From Oehlia diaphana (taxonomy: Eukaryota > Glomeromycota > Glomeromycetes > Glomerales > Glomeraceae), in contig QZLH01000046.1 of assembly GCA_003833135.1 (NCBI GenBank), positions 290,409 through 304,815 on the forward strand: a stretch of DNA of 14,407 bases, in the 5' to 3' direction. The first letter of the stretch is position 1; every line of letters starts with the position of its first letter. The position numbers and the translations under genes are program-made. This document shows, piece by piece, positions 1-8,853 of this stretch. The notes below the pieces were generated by a model. It did not search any database, was not told where the DNA came from, and worked only from the letters and a program-made list of their open reading frames with translations.

Positions 1-623
1 TTAGTGATTTATACATTTTAACGAATTATAGCAATTTCAGTGTGTTATATCGATTCTTTATCAACCTATACTAAATAATATCATGATTCAAATTTATAGC
101 GATTTTATTGATTTGTAGCTGATTTAGTGAGACTACATACTGTTAAACCCAAATTCATTTTTATTGTTAGTAAAGCTAATGGATTTATATAGAGTCATAT
201 GCTAATTTTATACATGCGGTTTGTGGATCTCAGAAAAGAACACCTTTTTGAACATGAGAGATCTGCTGTGTAGATTGTGATCTGAGATCATCCTCCAGGA
301 GGTTTCCAGAACATTCTCAATTCCGTGTACACATTTATATTTTACATGTATATTGTCAAATACATCACATATAAAGTTAAAAAGGTCAAACCGATGTTGG
401 CGAACAAATACTTTTATTATTCGATTTATGTAAAGTTTAAGAATCACAAATCATGATACAAAAATAAATTATAAATACATATTGCAGTTACATAATAACA
501 ATGTTTTCTAAAAATAAAGTTTACAACGTTAATTACTGCCTTTGTTTGAGAAATTCTGGATAAGACCACATACCTAATCTTCAGCTATGACGGGAGCTTG
601 TAGAAGAACTTGTAGGATTAGGA
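1..623. other. AT-rich non-coding stretch
   Basis: I see no convincing gene here. One frame on the minus strand (447 to 208, 79 codons) is open, but it begins at GTG rather than ATG, has no recognisable family resemblance and is short enough to be chance. It could be a relic exon. The downstream end overlaps the low-complexity tail of the next minus-strand gene, where ACT/CCT/TCT-rich codons continue in another frame to about 573. Confidence 0.5.
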
Positions 624-945
624 TTAGGTAGAGTTTGTAGGATTAACAGGAATCACTCTAGTACTATTCAAGATTTCAAGGGTATCAAGTGGGATACTGC
701 TGTTGCCCACATTAGAAGCACCTGATTGACCAGCTTCTTGTTGATTTGCTGAATTAGCATTTCCACGAGTATTTAAATGATCATGAAGTACCCAGCTCAA
801 TATCCCAAACCGGCTCCTGCAACAGCTCCAGCAAAATCACCTACAATTTCGAGTACTGGTCCACCCGCCCTTCTTACAGTCGCTCCCAAACTAATACCAC
901 CAGTGAAACCAGTGCCTGCTCCGATAAGTCGTGCGGTAGGTGGTC
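624..945 (-). pseudogene. Glycine-rich hydrophobic gene fragment, frameshifted
   Basis: Reading from 945 downward, the frame gives a glycine- and alanine-rich hydrophobic segment (motifs GAGTGFTGGISLGATVRR and GDFAGAVAGAGLGY) that resembles glycine-zipper membrane-inserting helices. At 797-799 this frame hits TGA. A one-base shift at about 800 gives a smooth continuation (LSWVLHDHLN, then an Asn/Ser/Gln-rich tail) to TAA at 624-626. The start is not visible: TTTTTTCCAG immediately before 945 looks like a 3' splice site, so 945 is probably the beginning of an internal exon entered in phase 1. A GTAAAT donor near 1069 is possible but the upstream exon is unresolved. I do not recognise the family. 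It is a pseudogene, or a gene with one sequencing indel. Confidence 0.5.
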
Positions 946-1746
946 CTGGAAAAAATAATGAAAATTTTAGAAAATAAAGAAAAAACCAACCCAGTTATGA
1001 ATTAGACTAATCAGACATTCTTTTAGTTTTGAAGTAAAAAATTTAAAAAAAATAATGTACTTATTTACAGTATTGGGAAGAAACTGCAAATAACGAACAG
1101 AAAATTTGAAGTATATATATATGAATACAATGACTAATTGAAATGAGTGCTCGAATTAGGACTTTCATTTCAAAATTGGGCATTTTTTTCATAGATAAGA
1201 TAAAAGAAAATGACATCCTGCGTTAGGACTTTCATTTCAAAATTGGGTATTTTTTTCATAGATAAGAAAAAGAGAAATGACATCCTGCGTTAGGCATTTT
1301 CTAAGAAAATGATAGCTCAAATTAGAACTTTCATTCAAACTTGGGCTATCTATTACTTGGATCTTTGGAAAATTCATTCCACGTTTACTGCAATTGGTAA
1401 CACAATCGATTCTATTACTTTTTGCCAATTTACATATTTTAACGCATATACTGTACATACATACAATTCATAAACCGAATAAAAAATTGTTAGTATTACA
1501 TTTTCTCATATATTATAGGCACAGTAGATTACATTATATTTATTATATACGCATAAACATGCACACATTTTTAAAAAATTCAAAGTGAAATCTTTATTAT
1601 ATTTTTTTTCATTTTTTCGTAAAGCAATGAGAAAGGACCGGCCGGCTAAGTAAAAAATGAAACTAATAGAAAATATTGGAGTAGATCTCATTTAAAGGGA
1701 GGAATTACGCTGACCCCTAAACCAATAATATGGCGGTTCCTTCTCA
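946..1746. other. Non-coding stretch with tandem repeat and AT-rich spacer
   Basis: This holds the probable intron and 5' flank of the preceding minus-strand gene, the tandem array described separately, and an AT-rich spacer. Open frames at 1237-1458, 1394-1588 and 1506-1691 overlap each other on opposite strands, are low-complexity and look like chance. Confidence 0.5.
1156..1356. repeat. Tandem array, unit about 67 bp, three to four copies
   Basis: The phrase TTAGGACTTTCATTTCAAAA begins at 1156 and again at 1223, exactly 67 bases apart. Both copies continue through TTGGG, a T tract, CATAGATAAGA and GAAATGACATCCT-type sequence. A third start (TTAGGC) lies at 1290, again 67 bases on, but is degenerate. 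A fourth diverged copy (TTAGAACTTTCATT) begins at 1322. The decay from copy to copy suggests an old satellite or minisatellite rather than an active element. Confidence 0.8.
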
Positions 1747-2687
1747 CTACTCCACATTATTATTATTAAAACTATTTACCCATGCGTTTATCTGATTAAC
1801 AGTAAGAACTGTACTGCGACCAACACCACCATAAAAATTTTTCACTGTTGTGATTTTAATATTCCCTTCAAGACTACGAATATCAACTACTACTGAGAAA
1901 CACATCTCATCAACAGTATAATTCCTCGCCTTCATAAGTTAATCAAAGTGTTGTTTAAAGCGAATTTTAATGTCTCCAGTAATATCAAAAATTCCAGATA
2001 AATTGGAACCTTCAGATGAAGAGCTTAAACTAGTTGAAGCTGAGGCAGAGTCTAGCGAACTTTCCAGTCCAGATCCATTAGTTTCAGATTCATTGGACAC
2101 GCTTTGTTGATCAAAATCGGCTCTTCGGACAATCGCATAACGTTGGGCTAAATCATTTTGAAGAATTTTAATAGAAGCTTTGATTGATGTAAATTCAGAT
2201 GAAATGTTTCCAAAATCATTATGGCAGGCTTCTTCGATCCTATCAAGCCTTTTGGTAACAGTACTGATCATTGAAAAGATTTTTTGCGTCTCCTTAGTGA
2301 AGTCATCATCACATGCCTTATTTTTTTCAGCTTCCACAGTAAGTTTACTATTAAGTTCAGTATTAATCTTGCCGAACCCTGCATTAACTTCTTCGTTAAG
2401 TTTATTATTAAGTTCATTATTGATTTTGTCAAGCTTCTCAGTGAAAATAAAATTAATATCAGAAATACATGTGTCAAATTTATCATTAAGTTCAGTAGAG
2501 ATCTGGTCATGAAGTGACCTCTTTCCCGTATATTATTTAGTATACCAAGATCGATGAGAATTTTGATGACACGTGCAGAAAGTTCATTGGAAATTTTTTG
2601 TTTGAGATTTGACCACATGGTAGCAATCCTTATGATTAACACTGGACCAATGAACAAAAAAACAGCAGTTAAGGTCAAAAAAGGCAT
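1747..2687 (-). pseudogene. Membrane-anchored coiled-coil gene with frameshift and in-frame TAA
   Basis: The first usable ATG is at 2687. It opens with a hydrophobic segment (FLTLTAVFLFIGPVLIIRI, about residues 3-21) that fits a signal anchor, followed by an amphipathic segment. Around 2505-2532 the coding character moves to another frame, which is open only below 2533 and gives heptad-like repeats (INNELNNKL, INTELNSKL), then a long predicted coiled coil and a Ser-rich linker. This frame ends at TAA 1939-1941. The very next codons are open in the same frame for another 64 residues (from ATG 1935 to TAG 1747), ending in a compact region containing GNIKITTVKNFYGG and TVNQINAWV, perhaps helix-turn-helix-like. 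I read it as one gene with one frameshift and one nonsense codon. Two separate small genes is the alternative. Family not recognised. Confidence 0.55.
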
Positions 2688-3695
2688 GACTCCCGAAGAG
2701 TTGAGCAATAACAAACTGGATATGATTAGGCGTAGTAATTTTATTGAGATTTTATTGGTGGATCAAGTTTTTTAGATAATATCGCTTGATTTTTTTAATA
2801 GCAATAGTTATCTTGCGTAAATGCGCTGGAAAAAAGGTTTATTTTATACTGTATGCCTACTATGCGCGAAAAGAGAATTTAACCCAATTTAATAAAAATT
2901 ATGTGTATTTGTCATAACTATATTTTTCATAATTATATTTTTTCAGCTAAAGCAATTATAACGGCCTGGATCCCGATCCCGTCTAATAATAACAAATTTT
3001 CCTCCCTGAATTTGGGCGCATTTAACAATAATGCTTAAATAAAATCTGACAAATTACGGTTTTATGACAACTTGATATGCTGTGATTTAATATTAATGGA
3101 GTAATAAAGATGAGGCTGTTACCAAGAAATATACTGTTTATCGAAGATCACACAAGATCTGGAAGATTGCGCACATTTTTTTGCGTTATTTAAGCCCCTA
3201 TTCGTACCCCAATACAAATCCATTAACGACCCGTAAATGGAAATTTGTTTTATTATATAGAATGTAGGCCCCTTACATTTCAATAGGATCAAGATCTGTA
3301 AATCGGTAGATTAAGAGGCGCAATTTCCATTCTTGTCCCATTCTAACATCGGGGATATTAGATTGACTTGCGTAATAATGCTAATTCAAAGATTTGTAAT
3401 ATGCGTGTTATGCTACAAGTCCAGAACTTTCCAGAAAAATAGTCAACGGATTAATTATTCATTGATCTAGTCTCACGATCTGGCCCCATAGATTTGCAAG
3501 TCCCACTAATTCACATGACTAATACCAACTGCAAATATAATTCAATAACGTCTTACTGCACATGAGCTAGTGACGTATTATTGCGGATGACGTTTTACTG
3601 TGCACGATATCTAAGCCACCCACGTGATTCAAAAAAAGAAATAACCTATACGATAATTCAGTCTAAGCTAGTATGCAATTCACCCAATAATTCTC
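2688..3695. other. Non-coding stretch, about 1 kb
   Basis: No credible coding frame is visible on either strand. Base composition is more even than in the flanks around 3280-3640. A short imperfect direct repeat, ACGTCTTACTGCAC at 3548 and ACGTTTTACTGTGCAC at 3590, lies 42 bases apart. A CACGTG hexamer sits at 3621-3626, but it lies downstream of the neighbouring gene, so a promoter role is not supported. Confidence 0.5.
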
Positions 3696-5301
3696 CTAGG
3701 CAGTTACCGGGGAGATAATAGGACTCATCATTGGGGAGGTTTTTCTTTCGTATCTTCCGTCACGATAGTAATAACCTCTATCATGTTCACCGTATTCATT
3801 ATATCCACCATATCCATTATATCCATCATCATTGCCCGATTCATCTGGCATCTCATCTTCATAATTACTATTAGAATCGGAGTTATCATTACATGAATTG
3901 GAGTCGCCATTATGCGTATTATCATCATTCGTCTCATTAAAATACATCATCATCTGGAGTGACAGTAGTGGGATTCGTCTCCTTGAAAAACGCATCTTCA
4001 TCAAACCAATCCTCTTCATTGGAATTATCAGAAGAATTAGAGTCATGGGCTAATGTGATAGGTGTAGTTGATGTTAGCTTTGCTAACGGCAAGATCTCCA
4101 ATACATTAATCTGATCAGGTTCCTCTAGGACCTCGTTATCTTGTTCTACGTCCTCAGTATCATCAATAAATTCCATATTAGGCTTTTCGGTAAAGTGATC
4201 TATAATTGTTTGAATCTGAGGATCAGTAAATTTTGAAATAGTATCCGCACTATATGTTTTTATGTATTGAAGCTTGTCCATTCCTATTTTTTCGAATAAA
4301 TCGTCAATTCTCAAAGCTTTCTGTGTTTGTCTGCATAAAGTTTTGCGTTTAGTATCAGGAAGTTATTTGATAATAAAATCATATACCTGACCTTTTGCTT
4401 TCTTTTCCCCAACTTTGTTGCTGACCATAAAATCTTTATACATGCGCTTGAATTCTCTAGCATAGAAACACCAACGCAAAGTTTCTTCTCTATTAGCTTC
4501 GATTGCTTTCTTTTCTGCACTGCACGCGGTTTCATATAGACTAATAATATCAGAGTGGACCGCTCGCTCTTCATTTTTCTCTGCTAAAGAATTTGGGTGA
4601 ACTTGGTTCACTGAAATTTCAGTCACAGCCAAGAGGATGTGTTTTTCTTTCATGGATGAATTAATTTCTTGAATCAAACCCTGTTCGTTTTTTCGCTGAA
4701 GTTTTTTCTCTCTATTCCTTTGCCTAATCCTGTCACTAATCATTTTCTCATCCACCTCATTCAAGAAAGCATCTGTCTCTTTTTCCTCCAATGATTTAGC
4801 CGAAGGCGATAAAGCATGATCGCTCACATCCTCCTTCTCATTCACATTTGATGCCAGATTAATAGTATTCAAGGAAACAGAGCTTTGAGGCTCTATCTCA
4901 TCTATAGTATTCTGATCATATCCTGAAATCATTTCTTTAGAAATAACCTCTGATTGATGGGAAGTTAACTGTTTGCTTTCTTCGTTATTGTCTCTTGCCT
5001 GAGCGCCTTCGGTTAGTTTCATTACTTCAGCCTTAATCTCAGCAATTTCAACATTACGCCTAACATTCTTGGCTGAAGAATCTTCCTTGTTTTTCTCCAA
5101 CTCCTCAATTCTGGCCCTGAGTTTGGCATTTTCAGCATCACGCCTCTCGTTATATTCCTTATTTGCTCTTAGAAACTCGTTATTCCTACGCTTAAGTTCA
5201 GCTATTTCAGCATCAGACACCGAGAGCTTTCTTCTAAGATTTACATTCTCAGCCTCAAGTTCAGTAATACGCTGTTTTGATAACTCAAGCTCAGATGTCA
5301 T
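3696..5301 (-). pseudogene. Coiled-coil family gene with in-frame TAA and C-terminal frameshift
   Basis: The ATG at 5301 starts a 312-residue frame. Residues 5-110 are a coiled coil with heptads such as ITELEAENVNLRRKL and IAELKRRNNEFL. A polar linker follows, then a basic segment (SDRIRQRNREKKLQRK) and an aromatic helical segment (LRWCFYAREFKRMYKDF). The frame stops at TAA 4363-4365 directly after YDFIIK, yet continues in the same frame for 141 residues with LPDTKRKTL, KALRIDDLFEKIGMDKLQYI and an acidic region, to TAA 3937-3939. A further frame change at about 3940-3957 leads into an Asn/Asp- then Gly/Tyr-rich tail (YNGYGGYNEYGEHDRGYYY) ending SPMMSPIISPVTA at TAG 3696. From memory, this order of blocks matches a large Rhizophagus family of unknown function in which the TAA position is usually Gln. 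The gene is broken twice, or the locus contains errors. Confidence 0.75.
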
Positions 5302-5363
5302 GGTCTATATATAACTAATACACTGCATATAAGCATTCAAAATAAAAAAATATATCATGTGAT

Positions 5364-5384
5364 TTTGGGCGAACTGAGTTCGCT
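5364..5384. promoter_or_regulatory. GCGAAC-TGA-GTTCGC palindrome upstream of the coiled-coil gene
   Basis: GCGAAC (5369-5374) and GTTCGC (5378-5383) form a perfect 6-bp inverted repeat around TGA. It lies 68-82 bases upstream of the ATG at 5301. The surrounding 18 bases agree at 14 positions with a segment at 12149-12166 upstream of the F-box gene start. It may be a promoter element or the edge of a dispersed repeat; the sequence alone does not decide. Confidence 0.35.
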
Positions 5385-5560
5385 GAAATTTGCCAAGAAA
5401 ATTTTTATTAATACATGCTGAAATAAATACAAGATCAGGACTTTGTCTGTGATACATGACGAAGTTTCTATGCTACTGATGGCGGACTATTATACATAAT
5501 TATTCTTTTCGAAATACCCTTTAACCCGTTGCTTTTTCATCGCCGACTCCTTCTCTACGT

Positions 5561-5662
5561 CTAACCTCCATGCTTTACATTCTTATGCGACTCTTTTTCT
5601 TTCTCCGAACCTTCTTTCAATGCAGATTCGCTGAACCGTATATTGAGTGGGTTTTTACTCAT
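5561..5662 (-). other. Short open frame, 33 codons, possible coding relic
   Basis: ATG at 5662 opens a polar, Lys/Glu-rich frame (FSESALKEGSEKEKESHKN) to TAG at 5561-5563. A different frame just downstream continues with similar composition (VEKESAMKKQRVKGYFEKNN). Such a frame switch within charged, coil-like sequence is what a decayed gene would leave. It could equally be chance; no homologue is recognised. Confidence 0.2.
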
Positions 5663-6657
5663 ACATGAAATATCAATAAAATAAAATACCATTCCGTGGC
5701 TGTTGTGACGATCCCATAGATATAGTCATAATCATCTCTAAATGCTTCGCCTGATTTACGTTCTCTTATTCTTATTCACCTGTAGTGCACTTTTGCATTG
5801 GATCAAATTCTGAGCAAAACCCATAACCACTTAATATAACTTCCCTTCCATAATGCAAATAAGTTCCTCAAGGGCCTTGATTGTAATCAACTCGACCAAT
5901 ATTTTCTTCGCAACAACTTTTAAGTTGAGAAGATAACCTTTTGACGATATATAGCGAATGACCGAAATGTATACCATCGACAAGTATTGTCCCCAAATTT
6001 CCAAACCACGCTTTATTTTATATATTTTCTGATTTTACCTCATAGTCTTTGAGTTTGTAGATCACCTAGAAAGTTGAACGGAGTTAATGAAAACTTACTG
6101 GTGAAGATACCCTATCCCATAAATCTTGTACAAGGAGAATGACCTTAACCTTTTCTTATTACATTTTTATATTTTCTAAGCAATTTTTTTTTCTTCCGTT
6201 GCATGGTAATATGAGAACGTATCTAATTGTTTTTGTTTAGGCTCAGATAAAAAAAAGTAAAGTTCTGGCATTAGTGAAAAGGAATTTTATTTTTTGCTGA
6301 CATAAAAAAAATGCACAGACCTATCAGAACGTTCCAACATGATAATTATTACTTCAAAGGCCAGTGAATCTGATGATCCCAAGTGACACGAAGTATCGGT
6401 CTTACGAACGGTTCAATTCAATCTTTCTTTAACTGTTATAAGAAAGGTACATAACCGATTTCTCCTCCAAAATCAGTAGCCCTTATATACAGGTGCAATT
6501 CAAAGAAGCTTGAAAGGAACACGTTTTTCAGAGCACGTTCCACATCCCCCAAAAACATCAAATATAGCTCTTACAATTACACACAATGATGAGCGCAACT
6601 TTCAGAGAAACCAGCCTTGACAGTTACAAAAAGAAATTAAGGGCTTTTATAGTTTAT

Positions 6658-6710
6658 AGATCATATCATATGATCTACATTAATATCATAGCTTATGATT
6701 TATGAATCAT
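6658..6710. promoter_or_regulatory. Cluster of overlapping ATCATA/TATGAT palindromes
   Basis: Three inverted repeats occur in 53 bases: AGATCATA-TCA-TATGATCT (6658-6676, 8-bp arms), ATCATA-GCT-TATGAT (6685-6699) and ATGATT-TATG-AATCAT (6695-6710). They lie 215-267 bases upstream of the ATG of the HEPN-like gene. Several copies of one half-site suggest a binding region for a dimeric regulator or a cruciform-prone segment. AT-rich DNA yields palindromes easily, so function is inferred. Confidence 0.4.
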
Positions 6711-6744
6711 GACCTAATAATTTGACATTTATATTTATAAATAG

Positions 6745-6749
6745 CCAAT
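6745..6749 (+). promoter_or_regulatory. CCAAT box upstream of the HEPN-like gene
   Basis: AGCCAATCAG contains the CCAAT pentamer in a context close to the NF-Y/HAP consensus known from fungi. It lies 180 bases before the ATG at 6925 and just after the palindrome cluster. The match is short, so chance is possible. Confidence 0.35.
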
Positions 6750-6924
6750 CAGTGTTATGTCACGTATCAAAAGAATCAATAATATCATTATTATGTAATA
6801 CACAAATTATTAATGATCGGCACAAACCTGTCACAGATTTTGCGATGGACGTGTTTCGCGACTTTAAATAAATGATCCGATTTAATTACTATAACTTTAG
6901 TTTTTGCTTTTATTTGCTTTTACC

Positions 6925-7840
6925 ATGAAGATATCCACTTGGCTAAAATCAGGAGTCATCGACGAAAATATAAAAGACACTCTCAAAACTACTTTGGACA
7001 CGTTATGTAGTGCTTGTCCTCTTAAATCAAATAAAAAATCTTTACTTAAATCACTTCGCGATGTGTTGAACAAAAATCAAGAATTCCGCAAGAAAACAAA
7101 GGCAAACATCAAAGTACATAGCTGGCTAAATTCAATATTTGAACCAGCGAAGTTTAACAAAAAAAGATATGTTGGACAATACTCAGATACACGTAGTGAA
7201 GCTCCGCCAGTACAAGAATTTTTCTTCTCAGCTAATGAACAGGGAGCATTTGTGGAGACGTTCTACGCCCTAATAGAGGTAAAACTTTATACATTTCTTT
7301 ATAACAACGCAGATATAATCCCTTTCAAAACCGTAGAAGCTTTTGCAAAAAGGCAACGTCCCAAAATTAAACCAGACTTCGAAAATGCTGATACCCTCTG
7401 CTTGATCAATTTCGTCATTGAGAATATAGAAATCTTCACAAAAAAATCTGCATTCAACAATGAAAATCCTCTCGAACTTTTAAAGGAATATAAAAAGAAT
7501 GTTCGAAACAAAATGGCACATGGAGTTGCAAGTGAAAATGGTAGGTGGACAGATATAGAACTTCAAAACGTATCTCTTCTGTCATGTAAGATCGTTAAAT
7601 CTCTCGGTAAGTAGTTTGTTAAATAATCTACCACAAATAGGAACGTGAAATATATTATTTTTTTCTCTGTTTTAATCATCAGGTGGTAATTACGAAGACA
7701 TTTACATGGAGAGGAAGAAATTGAAGAAGGAAATTGCACGAAGATTTATGAATGAAGAGGTACCACCAAAGAGAAAATTCCAAGAAATTGCTATGAGTAC
7801 AGAGTCAGAAAGTACGAATAAACGAAACAAACTGCATTAG
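6925..7840 (+). CDS. Two-exon gene with HEPN-like R-x4-H motif, 279 aa
   Basis: Exons are 6925-7606 and 7683-7840. The intron has a GTAAGT donor and a CAG acceptor, and splits Gly228 in phase 1. The ATG at 6925 is chosen because ACCATGA is a good start context and the upstream codons contain no other ATG. The predicted all-helical protein has an N-terminal basic region, then a block starting near VQEFFFSANEQGAFVETFYA. The motif VRNKMAHG follows, in which Arg194, Asn195 and His199 form R-N-x3-H. That pattern is the signature of HEPN domains, many of which are metal-independent RNases; here it is followed by a helix (TDIELQNVSLLSCKIVKSL) as in HEPN folds. The second exon adds a Lys/Arg-rich tail (PPKRKF, NKRNKLH) that could be a nuclear signal. 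RNase activity is inference. The gene is intact, unlike most of its neighbours. Confidence 0.8.
7607..7682 (+). other. Spliceosomal intron, 76 bp
   Basis: It begins GTAAGTAG and ends TTTTAATCATCAG, with a T-rich tract before the acceptor. Retaining it would end the protein at TAG four bases after the donor. Removing it joins the frame to a 52-codon exon with coherent coding content ending in TAG at 7838-7840. Confidence 0.85.
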
Positions 7841-8526
7841 GAATAAACCATTTTTGTTTTGTAAAGATACTGTAGTATTGGAAGATTTTCAATCCCTCCC
7901 CTTTACAAAGAATTTACCATTAACTGTAAAGGGTCATAGCACTCAAATTAACCTTAATTTTCTTAATGATATGACATATAATTCGGTTTATTATATATAT
8001 ATTTTTAATATAATTTATTAATTTTTATTATTATTTTCCTGCGTCTTTTCTTTTCTCACTTTTTAAAAACCTTTTTTTATGCTTTTTCTACCAATGACCT
8101 TATTTATGCTTAATAAATTGCTTTTACTTTGATTTTATTCAGCAAATACCTATTTTATAAGGATTTTCTGCTTATTGTGGTTAATAAAAAAATAAATAAA
8201 ACAGATGCCCTAATTGCTAACTTTATATCAATTTCCAGTTGCTGTAACAGAAGTGGAAGTAAAAGCTGGTGTATTAGTTACATAGCGTTACGTTTTTGCT
8301 AGTTTGGCTCGGACAAAAAATAGTGTTACGTTCCGGAGTGAGATAAAAGTTTATTTCTGGAATGGGAAAAAAACAAGCGTATGTTTTTATGTCGCACAGT
8401 CATTGCATCATTACACGTGACCCATTTCTCATACAGTACGTTCGATAAAATAATACTTTATTTATGAAATAAAATAGTTGCCGGTAGCTGGCCTACAATA
8501 CATAAAAACTATTACATAGCATGATA
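7841..8526. other. Intergenic stretch between convergent genes
   Basis: This is the 3' flank of the HEPN-like gene and of the minus-strand ubiquitin-like gene. AATAAA occurs at 7842-7847, within ten bases of the stop. A very AT-rich tract spans about 7975-8040. A perfect hairpin is listed separately. Near 8284 and 8322 the similar phrases AGCGTTACGTTTT and AGTGTTACGTTCC occur, the second leading into an imperfect inverted repeat (TTCCGGAGTGAGATAAA against TTTATTTCTGGAA). No gene is supported. Confidence 0.5.
7899..7933. terminator. Perfect 9-bp hairpin downstream of the HEPN-like gene
   Basis: CCCTTTACA (7899-7907) pairs exactly with TGTAAAGGG (7925-7933) across a 17-base loop, about 60-93 bases past the stop codon. 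It may be a 3' UTR structure affecting RNA processing or stability, or the termini of a tiny relic element. The terminator label is only the closest category. Confidence 0.35.
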
Positions 8527-8838
8527 CTAGGAAAAAATATTATTCGGGATGACAAAAATATGAATCATATCTTCATCAGGATTCTCAGGAAAATAAACAG
8601 AAATCATATTCTCCGGTAGAATTTGTTTTCTTTGTATACCGGTTGGATAAATTTGTACAAGATAGAGGTTTTGAGGACGGACAGGGATATGAGGCGCTAA
8701 TATAGCTCTAACTCTATTCACAATATCAGAGATATAGTCGTTCACAGAAACCTCGATCACGAAAATTATGTTTCTATTTTGACTATTATGGTAACGGAGG
8801 TTGAGGCTTATAATATCGCTATTGTCGGTGGTAGACAT
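8527..8838 (-). CDS. Small ubiquitin-like protein, Crinkler N-terminal type
   Basis: A single exon of 103 codons runs from ATG 8838 to TAG 8527. The order of elements fits a beta-grasp ubiquitin-like fold: strand (DIISLNLRYH), strand (IIFVIEVSVND), helix (YISDIVNRVRAIL), strand (LYLVQI), and a C-terminal block (ISVYFPENPDEDMIHIFV). That final block resembles the phrase ending the N-terminal domain of Crinkler (CRN) effector-family proteins, which are expanded in Rhizophagus. In typical CRNs this domain precedes a large C-terminal effector domain; here the protein stops immediately after it, and no CRN LFLAK motif is evident. It may be a free-standing domain or a truncated CRN. Assignment is from pattern, not search; function unknown. 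Confidence 0.55.
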   Translation of the reverse strand: MSTTDNSDIISLNLRYHNSQNRNIIFVIEVSVNDYISDIVNRVRAILAPHIPVRPQNLYLVQIYPTGIQRKQILPENMISVYFPENPDEDMIHIFVIPNNIFS

Positions 8839-8853
8839 CCTGCTTCTTGTTTT

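Larger units (their letters stand above)
5302..6924. other. Long non-coding stretch, about 1.6 kb
   Basis: Between two divergent genes I see no substantial coding frame. It holds the 5' flank of the coiled-coil gene, a 33-codon open frame at 5561-5662, AT-rich spacer, and the palindrome cluster and CCAAT sequence upstream of the HEPN-like gene. GGTTCAATTC near 6411 superficially resembles a tRNA B box, but no cloverleaf can be drawn around it. Confidence 0.5.

Noticed and set aside
208..447. Minus-strand 79-codon open frame as a gene
   Set aside because: It starts at GTG, has no family resemblance, and the first ATG leaves only about 27 residues.
777..977. Plus-strand Pro/Ala-rich 66-codon frame
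   Set aside because: It is the antisense shadow of the glycine-rich minus-strand coding sequence.
2180..2775. Plus-strand Ser/Leu-rich and Ile/Lys-rich frames
   Set aside because: They mirror the coiled-coil repeats on the minus strand and lack independent support.
3548..3605. Near-repeat ACGTCTTACTGCAC / ACGTTTTACTGTGCAC as a CRISPR or iteron unit
   Set aside because: Only two imperfect copies with no further spacing pattern, in a eukaryotic context.
6395..6440. Possible tRNA based on GGTTCAATTC
   Set aside because: No acceptor, D or anticodon stem can be paired around this B-box-like sequence.
8236..8285. Possible 3' exon after a TTTCCAG acceptor (frame reading AVTEVEVKAGVLVT)
   Set aside because: Only 14 codons, no matching upstream exon or donor, and the nearest plus-strand gene already ends cleanly at 7840.
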